Part shown: positions 49,826-58,823 of the stretch, one piece after another | Position numbering within the stretch: position 1 is the first letter of the stretch | How the letters are laid out: every line of letters starts with the position of its first letter | Assembly: GCF_900114655.1 (NCBI RefSeq) | Contig: NZ_FOTT01000019.1 | Location: 1-59,665, forward strand | Reading direction: 5' to 3' | From: Candidatus Frackibacter sp. WG13 | GTDB lineage: Bacteria > Bacillota > Halanaerobiia > Halobacteroidales > Acetohalobiaceae | DNA length: 59,665 nucleotides | Notes under the pieces: model-generated | The model's input: only the letters and a program-made list of their open reading frames with translations | What the model was told of the DNA's origin: nothing | The model's database searches: none | Made by a program: the position numbers and the translations under genes

Positions 49826-50389
49826 ATGGAGCAGGAATATACAGAGGAAGATTTAGAAGTAATAAAGAAGCAGTTAGGTAGAGAGCCAAGAAATCTAGTT
49901 GGAGTGGGGAAGAGATGTGAGCATGGTTACCCCCAGATACTAATTACTTATCCAGTCTTTAATAAAGAGGATGAGTTAGGTATCTTTCCTACGACTTATT
50001 GGTTGAGTTGTCCAGAGTTAATAACTAGGATTTCGGAATTAGAGTCGGAAGGATTAGTTAAAGAGATTCAAAATGAGATAATTAATGATCCTGTTGAGAG
50101 GGAAAGATTATTATTATCTTATGATGATTATGCTCAAAATAGAGTTGAGCTATTATCTTCTGAGGATTTAAAGAACTTAAAAGAGAATTATCCTGGTCGT
50201 TGGAAGGTCGTTTCGGAGTCAGGAGTAGGTGGTATTATGAATTTGGAAGGGGTTAAATGTTTACATACTCAATATGCAGATTATTTATTAAATAAAAAGA
50301 ATCCTGTTGGAAAAAGAGTAGAAGAATTATTGAAGGAAGGATTCTCTAATTCTTGTGAAGAAGAATGTAATGCTGATTGTAAGGAGTGA
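49826..50389 (+). CDS. DUF501 domain protein
   Basis: 187 aa. KKQLGREPRNLVGVGKRCEHGYPQILITYP near residue 14, FPTTYWLSCPELITRISELE near 53, and GVGGIMNLEGVKCLHTQYADYLL near 132 are the conserved blocks of DUF501, including Cys and His residues that could bind metal (RCEHG, SCP, KCLH). The Cys-rich tail (SCEEECNADCKE) is extra. The function is unknown; it is often next to ppx/gppA, as here, where the next gene starts 5 bases after its stop. Confidence 0.88.
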   Translation: MEQEYTEEDLEVIKKQLGREPRNLVGVGKRCEHGYPQILITYPVFNKEDELGIFPTTYWLSCPELITRISELESEGLVKEIQNEIINDPVERERLLLSYDDYAQNRVELLSSEDLKNLKENYPGRWKVVSESGVGGIMNLEGVKCLHTQYADYLLNKKNPVGKRVEELLKEGFSNSCEEECNADCKE

Positions 50390-50394
50390 AAAAG

Positions 50395-51330
50395 ATGGAA
50401 AGATTAGCAGCTATTGATATAGGAACAAATTCAACCCGGCTTTTAATCGGGGAACTTCTATTAAGAGGTGAGATGCAACCTTTAGCTACCGAGTTAAGAA
50501 CCACCCGTTTAGGAAAAGGTGTTGATTCATCACAGTGTTTGCAACCAGAAGCAATAGAAAGGACTATTAAGGCCTTATCTGAGTATAGAAGATTATTAGA
50601 TGATTATCAGGTTAATAAATTTAGAGTAGTGGCCACTAGTGCAGTTAGAGATGCTGTTAATCGACAACTATTTATCGATAAGGTTAATGAAAGAACGGGA
50701 TTAAATGTAGAAGTTATTAGTGGAGAAGAAGAAGCAGAACTTTCTTATTTAGGGGTAGTTAAGGGATTATCAGATCAATTATTAGATTCTAATTTAGTCT
50801 TAGATATTGGTGGTGGGAGTACAGAATTTATTCTTGGGGTTAAGGATAAGATAAAAGAAAGATTTAGTATTGATGTAGGTGCAGTGCGAATGACAGAAAA
50901 AAGTTCGGATATAGAACAGAGAAGTGAGATGATTTCATCGCTCATAACTCCGGTTATTAAAAAAATAGATGATAATTTAGAATGTTTATTAGGAGTTGGA
51001 GGAACAATAACGACTCTAGCGGCAATTGATCAGAGTTTATCTTCATATGACCCTAAAAAAGTCCATGGTTATGCTTTGGATATTTCGACAATTAAAGAAA
51101 TTCTTTTAAAATTAAATACAAAGTCTATTACAGAAAGAAAAGCAGTAATCGGATTACAGCCTAAAAGAGCAGATATTATTGTAGCAGGAATTCAAATTTT
51201 ACTAGAGATAATGAAGAGAATGAGGAAAAAGAAGATTATAGTTAGTGAATCTGACATTTTAGAAGGGATTATTTATGATTATAGCAAAAAGAAGAAAACT
51301 AAAGTAAAAGAGAGTAATAAAGGAATATAA
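50395..51330 (+). CDS. Ppx/GppA exopolyphosphatase family protein
   Basis: 311 aa from ATG 50395, which has AAGGAG at 8 bases; an in-frame GTG at 50386 overlaps that site. ASKHA-fold phosphatase: AAIDIGTNSTRLLIGE at the N-terminus, VVATSAVRDAVNR near 80, ISGEEEAELSYLGV near 108, LDIGGGSTEFILG near 135 and GVGGTITTLAA near 200. Hydrolyses polyphosphate or pppGpp. It is a short, two-domain form without the HD domain of E. coli GppA. Pairs with DUF501. Confidence 0.93.
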   Translation: MERLAAIDIGTNSTRLLIGELLLRGEMQPLATELRTTRLGKGVDSSQCLQPEAIERTIKALSEYRRLLDDYQVNKFRVVATSAVRDAVNRQLFIDKVNERTGLNVEVISGEEEAELSYLGVVKGLSDQLLDSNLVLDIGGGSTEFILGVKDKIKERFSIDVGAVRMTEKSSDIEQRSEMISSLITPVIKKIDDNLECLLGVGGTITTLAAIDQSLSSYDPKKVHGYALDISTIKEILLKLNTKSITERKAVIGLQPKRADIIVAGIQILLEIMKRMRKKKIIVSESDILEGIIYDYSKKKKTKVKESNKGI

Positions 51331-51364
51331 TTGTGTAATCATTGCTAATAGTCTGTGATGGTTA

Positions 51365-51393
51365 TTGACCATAGGTGTAATATATACTATAAT
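51365..51393 (+). promoter_or_regulatory. Sigma-A promoter of the tRNA pair
   Basis: TTGACC (51365-51370), 17 bases, TATAAT (51388-51393), 40 bases before tRNA-Leu. Confidence 0.75.
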
Positions 51394-51432
51394 TATTGCT
51401 GTCGTCGCAAAAAAAGGTCTAAAAATTAAATT

Positions 51433-51522
51433 GCCGGGGTGGCGGAATTGGCAGACGCATCGGACTTAAAATCCGATGGGCCTTTAGTGCCCGTGTGGGT
51501 TCGAGTCCCACCCCCGGCACCA
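51433..51522 (+). tRNA. tRNA-Leu (anticodon TAA)
   Basis: Class II tRNA with a 7-bp acceptor GCCGGGG/CCCCGGC, anticodon loop CTTAAAA (anticodon TAA, reads UUA), a long variable arm, T-loop TTCGAGT and encoded CCA. UUA is among the most used Leu codons in this AT-rich genome. Confidence 0.97.
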
Positions 51523-51526
51523 TTTT

Positions 51527-51603
51527 GGCGGTGTAGCTCAGCTGGCTAGAGCATACGGTTCATACCCGTAGAGTCCGGGGTTCAAATCCCTGCGCCGCCA
51601 CCA
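51527..51603 (+). tRNA. tRNA-Met (anticodon CAT, elongator type)
   Basis: Acceptor GGCGGTG pairs with CGCCGCC, anticodon loop TTCATAC (CAT), T-loop TTCAAAT, encoded CCA. The closed first base pair argues against the initiator. It closely follows the B. subtilis elongator tRNA-Met sequence, so Met rather than lysidine-type Ile. tRNAs also lie before spoIIE in Bacillus. Confidence 0.95.
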
Positions 51604-51638
51604 TTTTTATATTAAAAATTAATACATATTTTTACAAG

Positions 51639-51672
51639 AACACTCTGAATAATAGGAGTGTTATTTTTTTTG
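51639..51672 (+). terminator. Intrinsic terminator after the tRNAs
   Basis: AACACTCT (51639-51646) pairs with GGAGTGTT (51655-51662), followed by ATTTTTTTT. Confidence 0.85.
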
Positions 51673-51746
51673 TCATAATATATAAGAAAAAATTGTACGA
51701 CCATCTAGATAAAACGACAAATCTTCTCTGGGAAAAGATGTATAAT
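51669..51746 (+). promoter_or_regulatory. Possible Spo0A-controlled promoter of spoIIE
   Basis: TATAAT at 51741-51746 lies 49 bases before the spoIIE start. Upstream are TTTGTCATA (51669-51677), one mismatch from the 0A box TTTGTCRAA, and AACGACAAA (51713-51721), an inverted box with two mismatches. spoIIE is activated by Spo0A in B. subtilis. Confidence 0.45.
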
Positions 51747-51794
51747 ATACTTTACAGCCATAAAAGGTTAAATTTCAGAGGAGGTATTAATATA

Positions 51795-54227
51795 ATGTTA
51801 GTTGAGACTGATCTTCCTATTTATAAAAGATTAAAGGAGAATGATAAAACTAAATTAGAGGTGATAAGTCAATTAGTTAAGGAGATAGTTCTAGAATTTG
51901 ATTTATTACACCTTGTGTATGTATGCTTAGGGGTAGTAATTGGACGAGCCTCTTTATCAGCAAATCTATTACCTTTTGGATTAGCTTTTTTAGGAGTGAG
52001 TGTTTACCAGAAACTTTATAAAAGCGAAGGGATAAGTAGAGTAGTATTCTTTATTATTAGTATCTATATTGGTTATTATACGGCTTTGGGCTGGAGTTGG
52101 CTATTTGCTAAATATTTGTTAGCAGGAATATTATTTAGTTTAGCTTCGCTGGTTTTCTTATATGGGAAACAGAGAGTTTCTAAGATACATTTTGCAATGT
52201 TAAATGCTGGTGTGCTTTTAGTTATTGAAGTCATTAATATATTTTTAGCAAGCAAACATTTGTATTATAATCTAACTCTCTTATTAGGAGTAGTATTGGT
52301 AGGAGTTTTAACCTTGGTTTTACTTGAAGGTTTATCACCGTTACTTGGGGCTGAAAAGAGAGAAGAGTTAGAAGAGATTAATATCTTAGCACTATTAATT
52401 ACATTAGCAAGTTTGAGTATTGGCTTTCCTAATGTAAATATAGGAGTAGTCAATCTTTCGCGGGTATTTAGCGATTTAATGATTATGCTGGTAGCTATCA
52501 ATGGTGGAGGAACTGTAGCAACGGTAGTAGGAGTTGTAATCGGGTTATTCTATAGCATTTCTAACTTATATGTGATTGAAGTCACAGGTCTTTATGCATT
52601 AGCTGGTTTAATTAGTGGTAATTTTAAAAGAGAAGGTAAGTTAGGGGTAATTATAGGTTTTTCATTAACAATACTACTTTACACTATATTTTTAATAGAA
52701 CTAAATAGTATTAATGCAGTGATAGGAGAAGCATTATTAGCAGGTGGAATTCTAGTTTTGCTTCCTGATAAGATAATTGAGTCTTTAGGAAGATGGATCC
52801 CTGGGTCAAAAGCTTATTCGATGGAATCACAACAAGAAGAGATGCAGAATAAGATTGTAAATCGAGTTAATGAAATTTCTGATGTTTTTATAGAATTAGC
52901 TAATACTTTCCAACAAGTTTCAAGGGCTAATCCTAACCAAAGTGACAATGTGGAAGAACTATTGAGTATAATTACTAATCAAGTTTGTGTAGAATGTGAA
53001 TATTATAGTCTTTGTTGGGAACAAGAGTTCTTTAAAACTTATCAACGTTCTGTTGAAGTCTTATCGGTGGCCGAAAATCAGGGTGGAATTAGTTCTAAAG
53101 TATTAAGTCAAGTCATGCACGGCGAATGTAGGATGTCAGTAGAATTTAGTGAGACAGCAAATAGGCTTTTAGAGAAGTATGAGACTAATAACTTCTGGCA
53201 GAAGAAGTTAAAAGATAGCAAGGAGGTAATAGGTAATCAGTTGTTAGGGGTTTCCCAACTCCTTGAAGCAGCAGCCTCCGATTTAGCAGTTGATATTAGA
53301 TTTGATAATAATTTAGAAAAAGTAATTCAAAGTGAATTAGAATTGTATGGAATATTCACTAAAAAAGTTTCTACACATAATATTGAAAACGAAATGAGGA
53401 TTTCTTTGACCAAAGAGTCTTGTGCCGGCAACCAAGAATGCAAGCAGGAGATTATCCCTATCCTGAATCAAGCTTTAGATCAAAAGTTTCAGGTTTCTTG
53501 GAATAAGTGTGGGGGACATTTAGGTAAGCAGTATTGTTCTTTAGAAATCACACCAACTACTACATACCGAGTCGAAACAGGTGTTGCACAAGTTAGCCCT
53601 GGTCAAAAAGAGATATCAGGAGATAATTATAAAGTTATAGATGCAGATGACGAAGAGACTATTTCTATCCTAAGTGATGGCATGGGTAGAGGAGAAAGAG
53701 CAGCTTTAGAGAGTCAAACGACGGTTGATTTACTAGAAAAGTTAATTACAGCTGGTTTTGATAAGAAATTAGCTATTAAGACGGTTAACTCTGCACTCTT
53801 ACTTCGTTCTGCGGAAGAAGTATTTGCTACTGTCGATATCAGTGCTATTAATTGTTATACTGGGCAGACTGAATTTATCAAGGTTGGTTCAGCGCCTACT
53901 TTTATTAAGCGTGATAGTCGTAAAATCGATTTAGTTAAAAGCACTTCTCTTCCAATAGGAATTATGGATAATATAGATATAGAATTGACACAACAGATGC
54001 AGATTTCACCAGGAGATATGATTATTATGGTAACCGACGGTATTTTAGATTCTCAGGAAGATGAAATAAAACAAGAAGAGTGGATGATGCGTTTATTAAG
54101 AAATAATTTAATAAATGACCCTCAATCATTAGCAGACTATATTTTAGAGCAAGCTATTGAGGCTAAACAAGAGATTAGTGATGATATGACAGTAGTAGTA
54201 ACAAAGTTGAATAGTTACCGAAGTTAG
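51795..54227 (+). CDS. spoIIE: Stage II sporulation protein E (SpoIIE phosphatase)
   Basis: 810 aa from ATG 51795 with GAGGAGG at 9 bases; B. subtilis SpoIIE is 827. About ten membrane helices fill residues 50-330 (YVCLGVVIGRASLSANLLPFGLAFLG onward). A central cytoplasmic region with Cys pairs (VCVECEYYSLCWEQEF) follows, then the PP2C phosphatase domain from about 590: ISGDNYKVIDADDEETISILSDGMGRGERAALES, SINCYTGQTEFIKVGSAP, MVTDGILDSQED. It dephosphorylates SpoIIAA to activate sigma-F and interacts with FtsZ at the polar septum. The gene follows the tRNAs as in Bacillus. Confidence 0.95.
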   Translation: MLVETDLPIYKRLKENDKTKLEVISQLVKEIVLEFDLLHLVYVCLGVVIGRASLSANLLPFGLAFLGVSVYQKLYKSEGISRVVFFIISIYIGYYTALGWSWLFAKYLLAGILFSLASLVFLYGKQRVSKIHFAMLNAGVLLVIEVINIFLASKHLYYNLTLLLGVVLVGVLTLVLLEGLSPLLGAEKREELEEINILALLITLASLSIGFPNVNIGVVNLSRVFSDLMIMLVAINGGGTVATVVGVVIGLFYSISNLYVIEVTGLYALAGLISGNFKREGKLGVIIGFSLTILLYTIFLIELNSINAVIGEALLAGGILVLLPDKIIESLGRWIPGSKAYSMESQQEEMQNKIVNRVNEISDVFIELANTFQQVSRANPNQSDNVEELLSIITNQVCVECEYYSLCWEQEFFKTYQRSVEVLSVAENQGGISSKVLSQVMHGECRMSVEFSETANRLLEKYETNNFWQKKLKDSKEVIGNQLLGVSQLLEAAASDLAVDIRFDNNLEKVIQSELELYGIFTKKVSTHNIENEMRISLTKESCAGNQECKQEIIPILNQALDQKFQVSWNKCGGHLGKQYCSLEITPTTTYRVETGVAQVSPGQKEISGDNYKVIDADDEETISILSDGMGRGERAALESQTTVDLLEKLITAGFDKKLAIKTVNSALLLRSAEEVFATVDISAINCYTGQTEFIKVGSAPTFIKRDSRKIDLVKSTSLPIGIMDNIDIELTQQMQISPGDMIIMVTDGILDSQEDEIKQEEWMMRLLRNNLINDPQSLADYILEQAIEAKQEISDDMTVVVTKLNSYRS

Positions 54228-54266
54228 ATAAAATAAATAACTAATTGAAGAAGGAATCAAAAAAGT

Positions 54267-54275
54267 TTTGTCGAA
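54267..54275 (+). promoter_or_regulatory. Exact 0A box upstream of tilS
   Basis: TTTGTCGAA fits the Spo0A box consensus TTTGTCRAA exactly. It lies 100 bases before the tilS start and just after the spoIIE stop codon. Confidence 0.5.
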
Positions 54276-54366
54276 AGAATTATTTTGAACCAAGCTTATT
54301 ATAGTATATTTTAAGAAAGAGATGATAATCCTAAATTATATATTACTGTTAACTAGAGGCGATATA

Positions 54367-55770
54367 ATGTGTCTATTAGAGAATGTTAGGAAAACAATTG
54401 ATAATCATAAACTGTTAACTAAAGGAGATAAGGTTTTAGTTAGTGTTTCAGGAGGACCAGACTCTTTAGCTTTATTACATATTTTGCATCGTTTACAACA
54501 GGATTATGATCTATCTTTGTATGTATTTCACTTAGATCATATGTTTAGAGGTGAAGAATCTAAAGCTGATGCTGAGTATGTTAAGCTATTTGCTGAACGT
54601 TTAGAAATTCCAGTAAACATTCGTGAATATGATGTACCTACTTATATAAAGGAAAATAATCTCTCTAAGCAAGCAGCAGCACGGGAAATTCGTTATCAAC
54701 TTTGTGTTGAGTTAGCTAATGATATAGGGGCAGATAAGATAGCTCTTGGCCAACATGCTGATGACCAAGCAGAAACAGTGATGATTAATTTTTTACGCGG
54801 AGCAGGTTTAGAAGGTTTAAGTGGGATTAACCCAATTAGAGATGATAGGTTTATTAGACCATTATTGGAAGTTTGGCGTAAAGATATTGATAATTATTGT
54901 GAAGAGTATAATTTACAACCTCGTTTAGATAGTTCTAATTTTAAGCCAGTCTATTTAAGAAATAAGATTAGGTTAGAGTTGTTACCCTATCTAGAAGATG
55001 AGTTTAATGAAGGGGTTAAAGAGAATTTAAATAGAATGGCTGAAATTATAAGAGTTGAGAATGATTTTTTGGAAAGTTATGTAGTGAAGGAGTATAAACG
55101 AATTTTAGCTAATGAATCTCAGAATAAGTTATCCTTATATTTAGAGTCGTTAAGGGATTTAGATTTAGCTATTCAAAGGAGGGTGTTTAGGAAAGCAATC
55201 AGTTCTTTTTGTGGAACTAAAAAAGATTACTACTTCCATCACATCCAGCAGATTGAGGAGTTAATTAATGTTGGGGAGACAGGTAGTATAATTCAACTTC
55301 CACAAGGATTGCGTGTTAAAAGAGGTTATGAAAAGTTAATCTTTTTCTGGCAAGAAACTCAACCAAGAACTAAGTCAATTTCACAGATATATTCCATTCC
55401 AGGAAAGTATCAAATAAAAGATTTAGGAATTGAAGTTATATTAAAAATTATAATAGCAGGTCCAAATTGGAGGCAAGTTATAAGAGAAGAAGATAAATTA
55501 TATATAAATAAAGATAGAATCGGTAATCGAATCAAAATAAGGAATCGTAAAGATGGGGACCGATTTCGGCCATTAGGTATGCAAGGAAGCAAGAAGATAA
55601 AGGATTTTATGATCGATGAAAAAATTCCAGTAGAGTTAAGAGATAGGATGCCAATTTTTACAACTTTAGATGATGAAATATTTGCTATAGATGATTTAAG
55701 AGTTGATAATAGATTTAGAATAACAGATAAAACAAAAGAAATATTAACTGTACAAGTTAATAGAATCTAA
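54367..55770 (+). CDS. tilS: tRNA(Ile)-lysidine synthase
   Basis: 467 aa from ATG 54367 (GAGG at 8 bases). The N-terminal PP-loop SVSGGPDSLALLH at 26-38 binds ATP; HLDHMFRGEESKADAEYV near 57, LGQHADDQAETVMINFLRGAGLEGLSG near 132 and PVYLRNKIRLELLPYL near 199 are TilS hallmarks. The C-terminal domain ends RIKIRNRKDGDRFRPLGMQGSKKIKDFMID. Converts C34 of the CAU-anticodon tRNA-Ile to lysidine so that it reads AUA; essential. Followed by hpt after 17 bases, as in Bacillus. Confidence 0.96.
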   Translation: MCLLENVRKTIDNHKLLTKGDKVLVSVSGGPDSLALLHILHRLQQDYDLSLYVFHLDHMFRGEESKADAEYVKLFAERLEIPVNIREYDVPTYIKENNLSKQAAAREIRYQLCVELANDIGADKIALGQHADDQAETVMINFLRGAGLEGLSGINPIRDDRFIRPLLEVWRKDIDNYCEEYNLQPRLDSSNFKPVYLRNKIRLELLPYLEDEFNEGVKENLNRMAEIIRVENDFLESYVVKEYKRILANESQNKLSLYLESLRDLDLAIQRRVFRKAISSFCGTKKDYYFHHIQQIEELINVGETGSIIQLPQGLRVKRGYEKLIFFWQETQPRTKSISQIYSIPGKYQIKDLGIEVILKIIIAGPNWRQVIREEDKLYINKDRIGNRIKIRNRKDGDRFRPLGMQGSKKIKDFMIDEKIPVELRDRMPIFTTLDDEIFAIDDLRVDNRFRITDKTKEILTVQVNRI

Positions 55771-55787
55771 AAAAGGAGGAAGTAATT

Positions 55788-56339
55788 GTGCTAACTGAAT
55801 TAGAAGATCAAATTGAAGAAGTCTTAATTACAGCGGAAGAAATAGAGGAACGAATTGTAGAGTTAGGAGCAGAAATTACAGCAGATTATGAGGTTGATGA
55901 TGATATTGTAATGGTAGGGATTTTAAGAGGTGGCATAATGTTTATGTCTGACCTTGCTCGACATGTAGATTTACCTGTAACTTTTGATTTTATGGATGTT
56001 TCGAGTTATGATGGAACTAAATCCTCAGGAGTTGTAAGAATTATTAAGGACCTAGAGGAAAATATTGAAGGTAGACATGTCTTAATTGTAGAAGATATAA
56101 TAGATACTGGTTTAACTTTAAAGCATGTGGTTGATTTTTTAGCAACAAGAGATCCAGCAAGTATTAAGATTTGTACACTATTAGATAAACCAGACCGTAG
56201 AACAGAAAAAGAAGTAGACATGGATTATAATGGTTTTGAGATTCCAGATAAGTTTGTAGTTGGGTATGGTTTAGATTATAATGAAAAGTATCGTAATGTT
56301 CCCTATATTTTTGTTCTAAAGCCAGAAGTTTATGAGTAA
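55788..56339 (+). CDS. hpt: Hypoxanthine-guanine phosphoribosyltransferase
   Basis: 183 aa from GTG 55788 with AAAGGAGGA at 7 bases. MVGILRGGIMFMSDLARHV near residue 43 and the PRPP loop VLIVEDIIDTGLTLKHVV near 103 define the purine phosphoribosyltransferase; DKPDRRT and GYGLDYNEKYRNVPYI near 160 fit HPRT. Salvages hypoxanthine and guanine. The tilS-hpt-ftsH order is widely conserved in Firmicutes. Confidence 0.96.
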   Translation: MLTELEDQIEEVLITAEEIEERIVELGAEITADYEVDDDIVMVGILRGGIMFMSDLARHVDLPVTFDFMDVSSYDGTKSSGVVRIIKDLEENIEGRHVLIVEDIIDTGLTLKHVVDFLATRDPASIKICTLLDKPDRRTEKEVDMDYNGFEIPDKFVVGYGLDYNEKYRNVPYIFVLKPEVYE

Positions 56340-56379
56340 ATATTTGGTGAAAGATAAGTGATAATTTCTAGTTAATTTC

Positions 56380-56408
56380 TTGCTAATTTCTATTTTTTAT
56401 AGTATAAT
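56380..56408 (+). promoter_or_regulatory. Sigma-A promoter of ftsH
   Basis: TTGCTA (56380-56385), 17 bases, TATAAT (56403-56408), 43 bases before the start codon. Confidence 0.65.
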
Positions 56409-56450
56409 AATTAATTGTGGTAAGCTATATATTATAGAAGGGAGGATTAT

Positions 56451-58400
56451 TTGTTGAATCGATTTTCGAAGAATATTGGCTTTTATTTGATAATAATTGC
56501 TATAGCATTTTTGATAGCACAGTATTTCATAAGTCCTGCCCCAGTTAAACAAGACTTTAGTTATAGTCAGTTTATAACTTCAGTCAAGAAAGGCAAGATA
56601 GATAAGGTAACAATTGTTGGGGAGGAGATAGTTAAAGGTAAGACCCCAGAAGGAAATCAGTTTGAAATAAATATTCCAGGAACTATCGAAAAGGTTGAAC
56701 AAATCTTACAAGATAACGAAGTTGCTATTGAGACTAAGCCAGAGCCTGAGCCGCCTTGGTGGGCTAGTATCTTAGGTTATCTATTACCAACTATCCTAAT
56801 CTTTGGTTTTTGGTTCTTTATTATGCAGAGGATGCAGGGTGGCGGCAACAAAGTAATGTCTTTTGGTAAGAATAAAGCTCGTCGTCACGATGACGAAAAG
56901 AAACAAGTTACATTTGATGATGTAGCTAATTATGAAGAGGTTAAAGAAGAGTTAGTAGAGGTTGTAGAGTTTTTAAAGTCACCAGATAAGTTTAACAAAT
57001 TAGGTGCTGAAATACCAAAAGGAGTATTATTAGTTGGACCACCAGGAACTGGTAAAACATTGATGGCAAGAGCAGTAGCTGGTGAAGCGGGGGTTCCATT
57101 CTTTATTATAAGTGGTTCAGACTTTGTAGAAATGTTTGTTGGAGTTGGAGCTTCACGAGTTAGAGACTTATTTGAACAAGGAAAAGAGAATTCACCATGT
57201 ATTATCTTTATTGATGAATTAGATGCGGTAGGTAGACAACGAGGAGCCGGAGTTGGTGGGGGTCATGATGAAAGAGAACAGACTTTAAATCAGCTATTAG
57301 TTGAAATGGATGGTTTTGAGCCTAATGAAGGTATTATTTTGATGGCTGCTACTAATAGACCGGATGTTTTAGATCCTGCTTTATTAAGACCAGGACGGTT
57401 TGATCGTCAAGTAATAGTTGATAAGCCGGACTTTAAAGGACGTAAAGGTGTTTTAGAGATTCATGTTAAGGATAAACCATTAGCTGATGATGTAAGGTTA
57501 GATATATTAGCTAAAAGAACTCCAGGATTTACAGGGGCTGATATGGAGAACTTGGCTAATGAAGCAGCAATCTTGGCTGCTAGAAGAGATAAGGATCAGA
57601 TTAGCATGTTAGAGTTTGATGATGCTATTGATCGTGTAATTGCTGGTCCACAGAAGAAGAGTAGATTGATTAGTGATAAGGAGAAGGATATTGTTTCTTA
57701 TCATGAGACAGGTCATGCTCTCTTAGGTGAATTACTAGAGCATTCTGATCCGACTCATAAGGTATCAATCATTCCGCGAGGTAGAGCTGGTGGATTCACC
57801 ATTAATCTACCTGAAGCAGATAAGAACTTTGTAACCAAATCCGAATTGATCGATAGAGTGACTGCTCTTTTAGGAGGACGAGTAGCTGAAGAGGTATTTT
57901 TAGATGAAATAAGTACTGGTGCTCAAAATGACCTAGAAAGAGCTACTAAGATTGTTCGAGGTATGATTACAGAATACGGAATGAGTGATGAGATTGGGCC
58001 ACTAACTTTAGGTCAAAAGAATAGTGACCAAGTCTTCTTAGGTCGTGATATTTCTAGAAATAGAAATTATAGTGAAGATGTAGCGGCTTTAATAGACAAG
58101 GAAGTTAAGAATATGATTGAAAATGCTTATGATAAAGCTACTAGAGTTTTAAGTGAGAATAGTGCTATGGTAGAGAAAATGGTTGAGGAGCTTAAGGATA
58201 AAGAAACATTAACCTCAAGTGATATTAAGAAGATTATTGCTGAGTTTAAAGGTGATTATGAATATAATCCAGATAATGATGAGTTAGAGGCTGAAGATAC
58301 GCAACCGGTCAAAAGTGAGGAACCGGAAGATTTTGGGACTGGATTAGATGAAAATACAGATAGTAGAATTAATATTAAATTAAGAAATAAAAGAAAATAG
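56451..58400 (+). CDS. ftsH: ATP-dependent zinc metalloprotease FtsH
   Basis: 649 aa. Membrane helix 1 at about 9-26, an extracytoplasmic loop, helix 2 at about 104-124 ([22 protein letters not shown]). AAA module: Walker A GPPGTGKT near 201, Walker [13 protein letters not shown] near 253, second region RPGRFDRQV. Peptidase zinc site HETGH near 418 (usual form HEAGH) with a downstream Asp in the DLERAT region. Degrades misfolded membrane proteins and regulators; required for sporulation in B. subtilis. Two adjacent TTG codons (56451, 56454) can serve as start after GGGAGG. Acidic C-terminal tail. Strong terminator follows. Confidence 0.97.
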   Translation: MLNRFSKNIGFYLIIIAIAFLIAQYFISPAPVKQDFSYSQFITSVKKGKIDKVTIVGEEIVKGKTPEGNQFEINIPGTIEKVEQILQDNEVAIETKPEPEPPWWASILGYLLPTILIFGFWFFIMQRMQGGGNKVMSFGKNKARRHDDEKKQVTFDDVANYEEVKEELVEVVEFLKSPDKFNKLGAEIPKGVLLVGPPGTGKTLMARAVAGEAGVPFFIISGSDFVEMFVGVGASRVRDLFEQGKENSPCIIFIDELDAVGRQRGAGVGGGHDEREQTLNQLLVEMDGFEPNEGIILMAATNRPDVLDPALLRPGRFDRQVIVDKPDFKGRKGVLEIHVKDKPLADDVRLDILAKRTPGFTGADMENLANEAAILAARRDKDQISMLEFDDAIDRVIAGPQKKSRLISDKEKDIVSYHETGHALLGELLEHSDPTHKVSIIPRGRAGGFTINLPEADKNFVTKSELIDRVTALLGGRVAEEVFLDEISTGAQNDLERATKIVRGMITEYGMSDEIGPLTLGQKNSDQVFLGRDISRNRNYSEDVAALIDKEVKNMIENAYDKATRVLSENSAMVEKMVEELKDKETLTSSDIKKIIAEFKGDYEYNPDNDELEAEDTQPVKSEEPEDFGTGLDENTDSRINIKLRNKRK

Positions 58401-58409
58401 GAAGTAGAT

Positions 58410-58443
58410 AAAAGAGGTGGCTGTTGAGCCACCTCTTTTCTAT
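58410..58443 (+). terminator. Strong terminator after ftsH
   Basis: AAAAGAGGTGGCT (58410-58422), GTTG loop, AGCCACCTCTTTT (58427-58439). Confidence 0.9.
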
Positions 58444-58823
58444 TGTATAAAAGGATTATTGTGTTACTTTATAGTCTTTATGGATTTTTTTTACACAAAA
58501 AGAAGGGGTTTTTATGGTTGAAAGATAATATATTTAAATAGTGCAAAGATAATATAGGAGAAATAGAATGATTAATATCTTAGATTTGCAGAAGTAAATG
58601 TAATAAATTACATTATTAAGAAATATAATTTAAATATGGTGGATATCTATAATGGCCGGAAGGGGGTAGGTACAGGCAGTCAGGAGTATATATTAATCAT
58701 AATTAGTGATAAAAGTGGGGTTAAAGGTCTTTAGTATAATATAAAAATTTATAATATTTTAAATTTTCATTAGTTTGTATAGAAAATTAAATTATAATAA
58801 AACGAAAGGTGGATGATTATTAA
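58444..58823. other. Intergenic region before fhs
   Basis: 380 AT-rich bases. Contains a perfect inverted repeat AATGTAAT-AA-ATTACATT (58597-58614), a possible operator, and a GC-richer patch (about 58655-58685) within a 32-codon frame, 58636-58734, that has no ribosome site. No known folate or ZTP riboswitch pattern could be recognised, and no clear promoter hexamers precede fhs. Confidence 0.5.

Noticed and set aside
58444-58823. THF or ZTP riboswitch ahead of fhs
   Set aside because: The conserved core sequences of these classes could not be found by eye.
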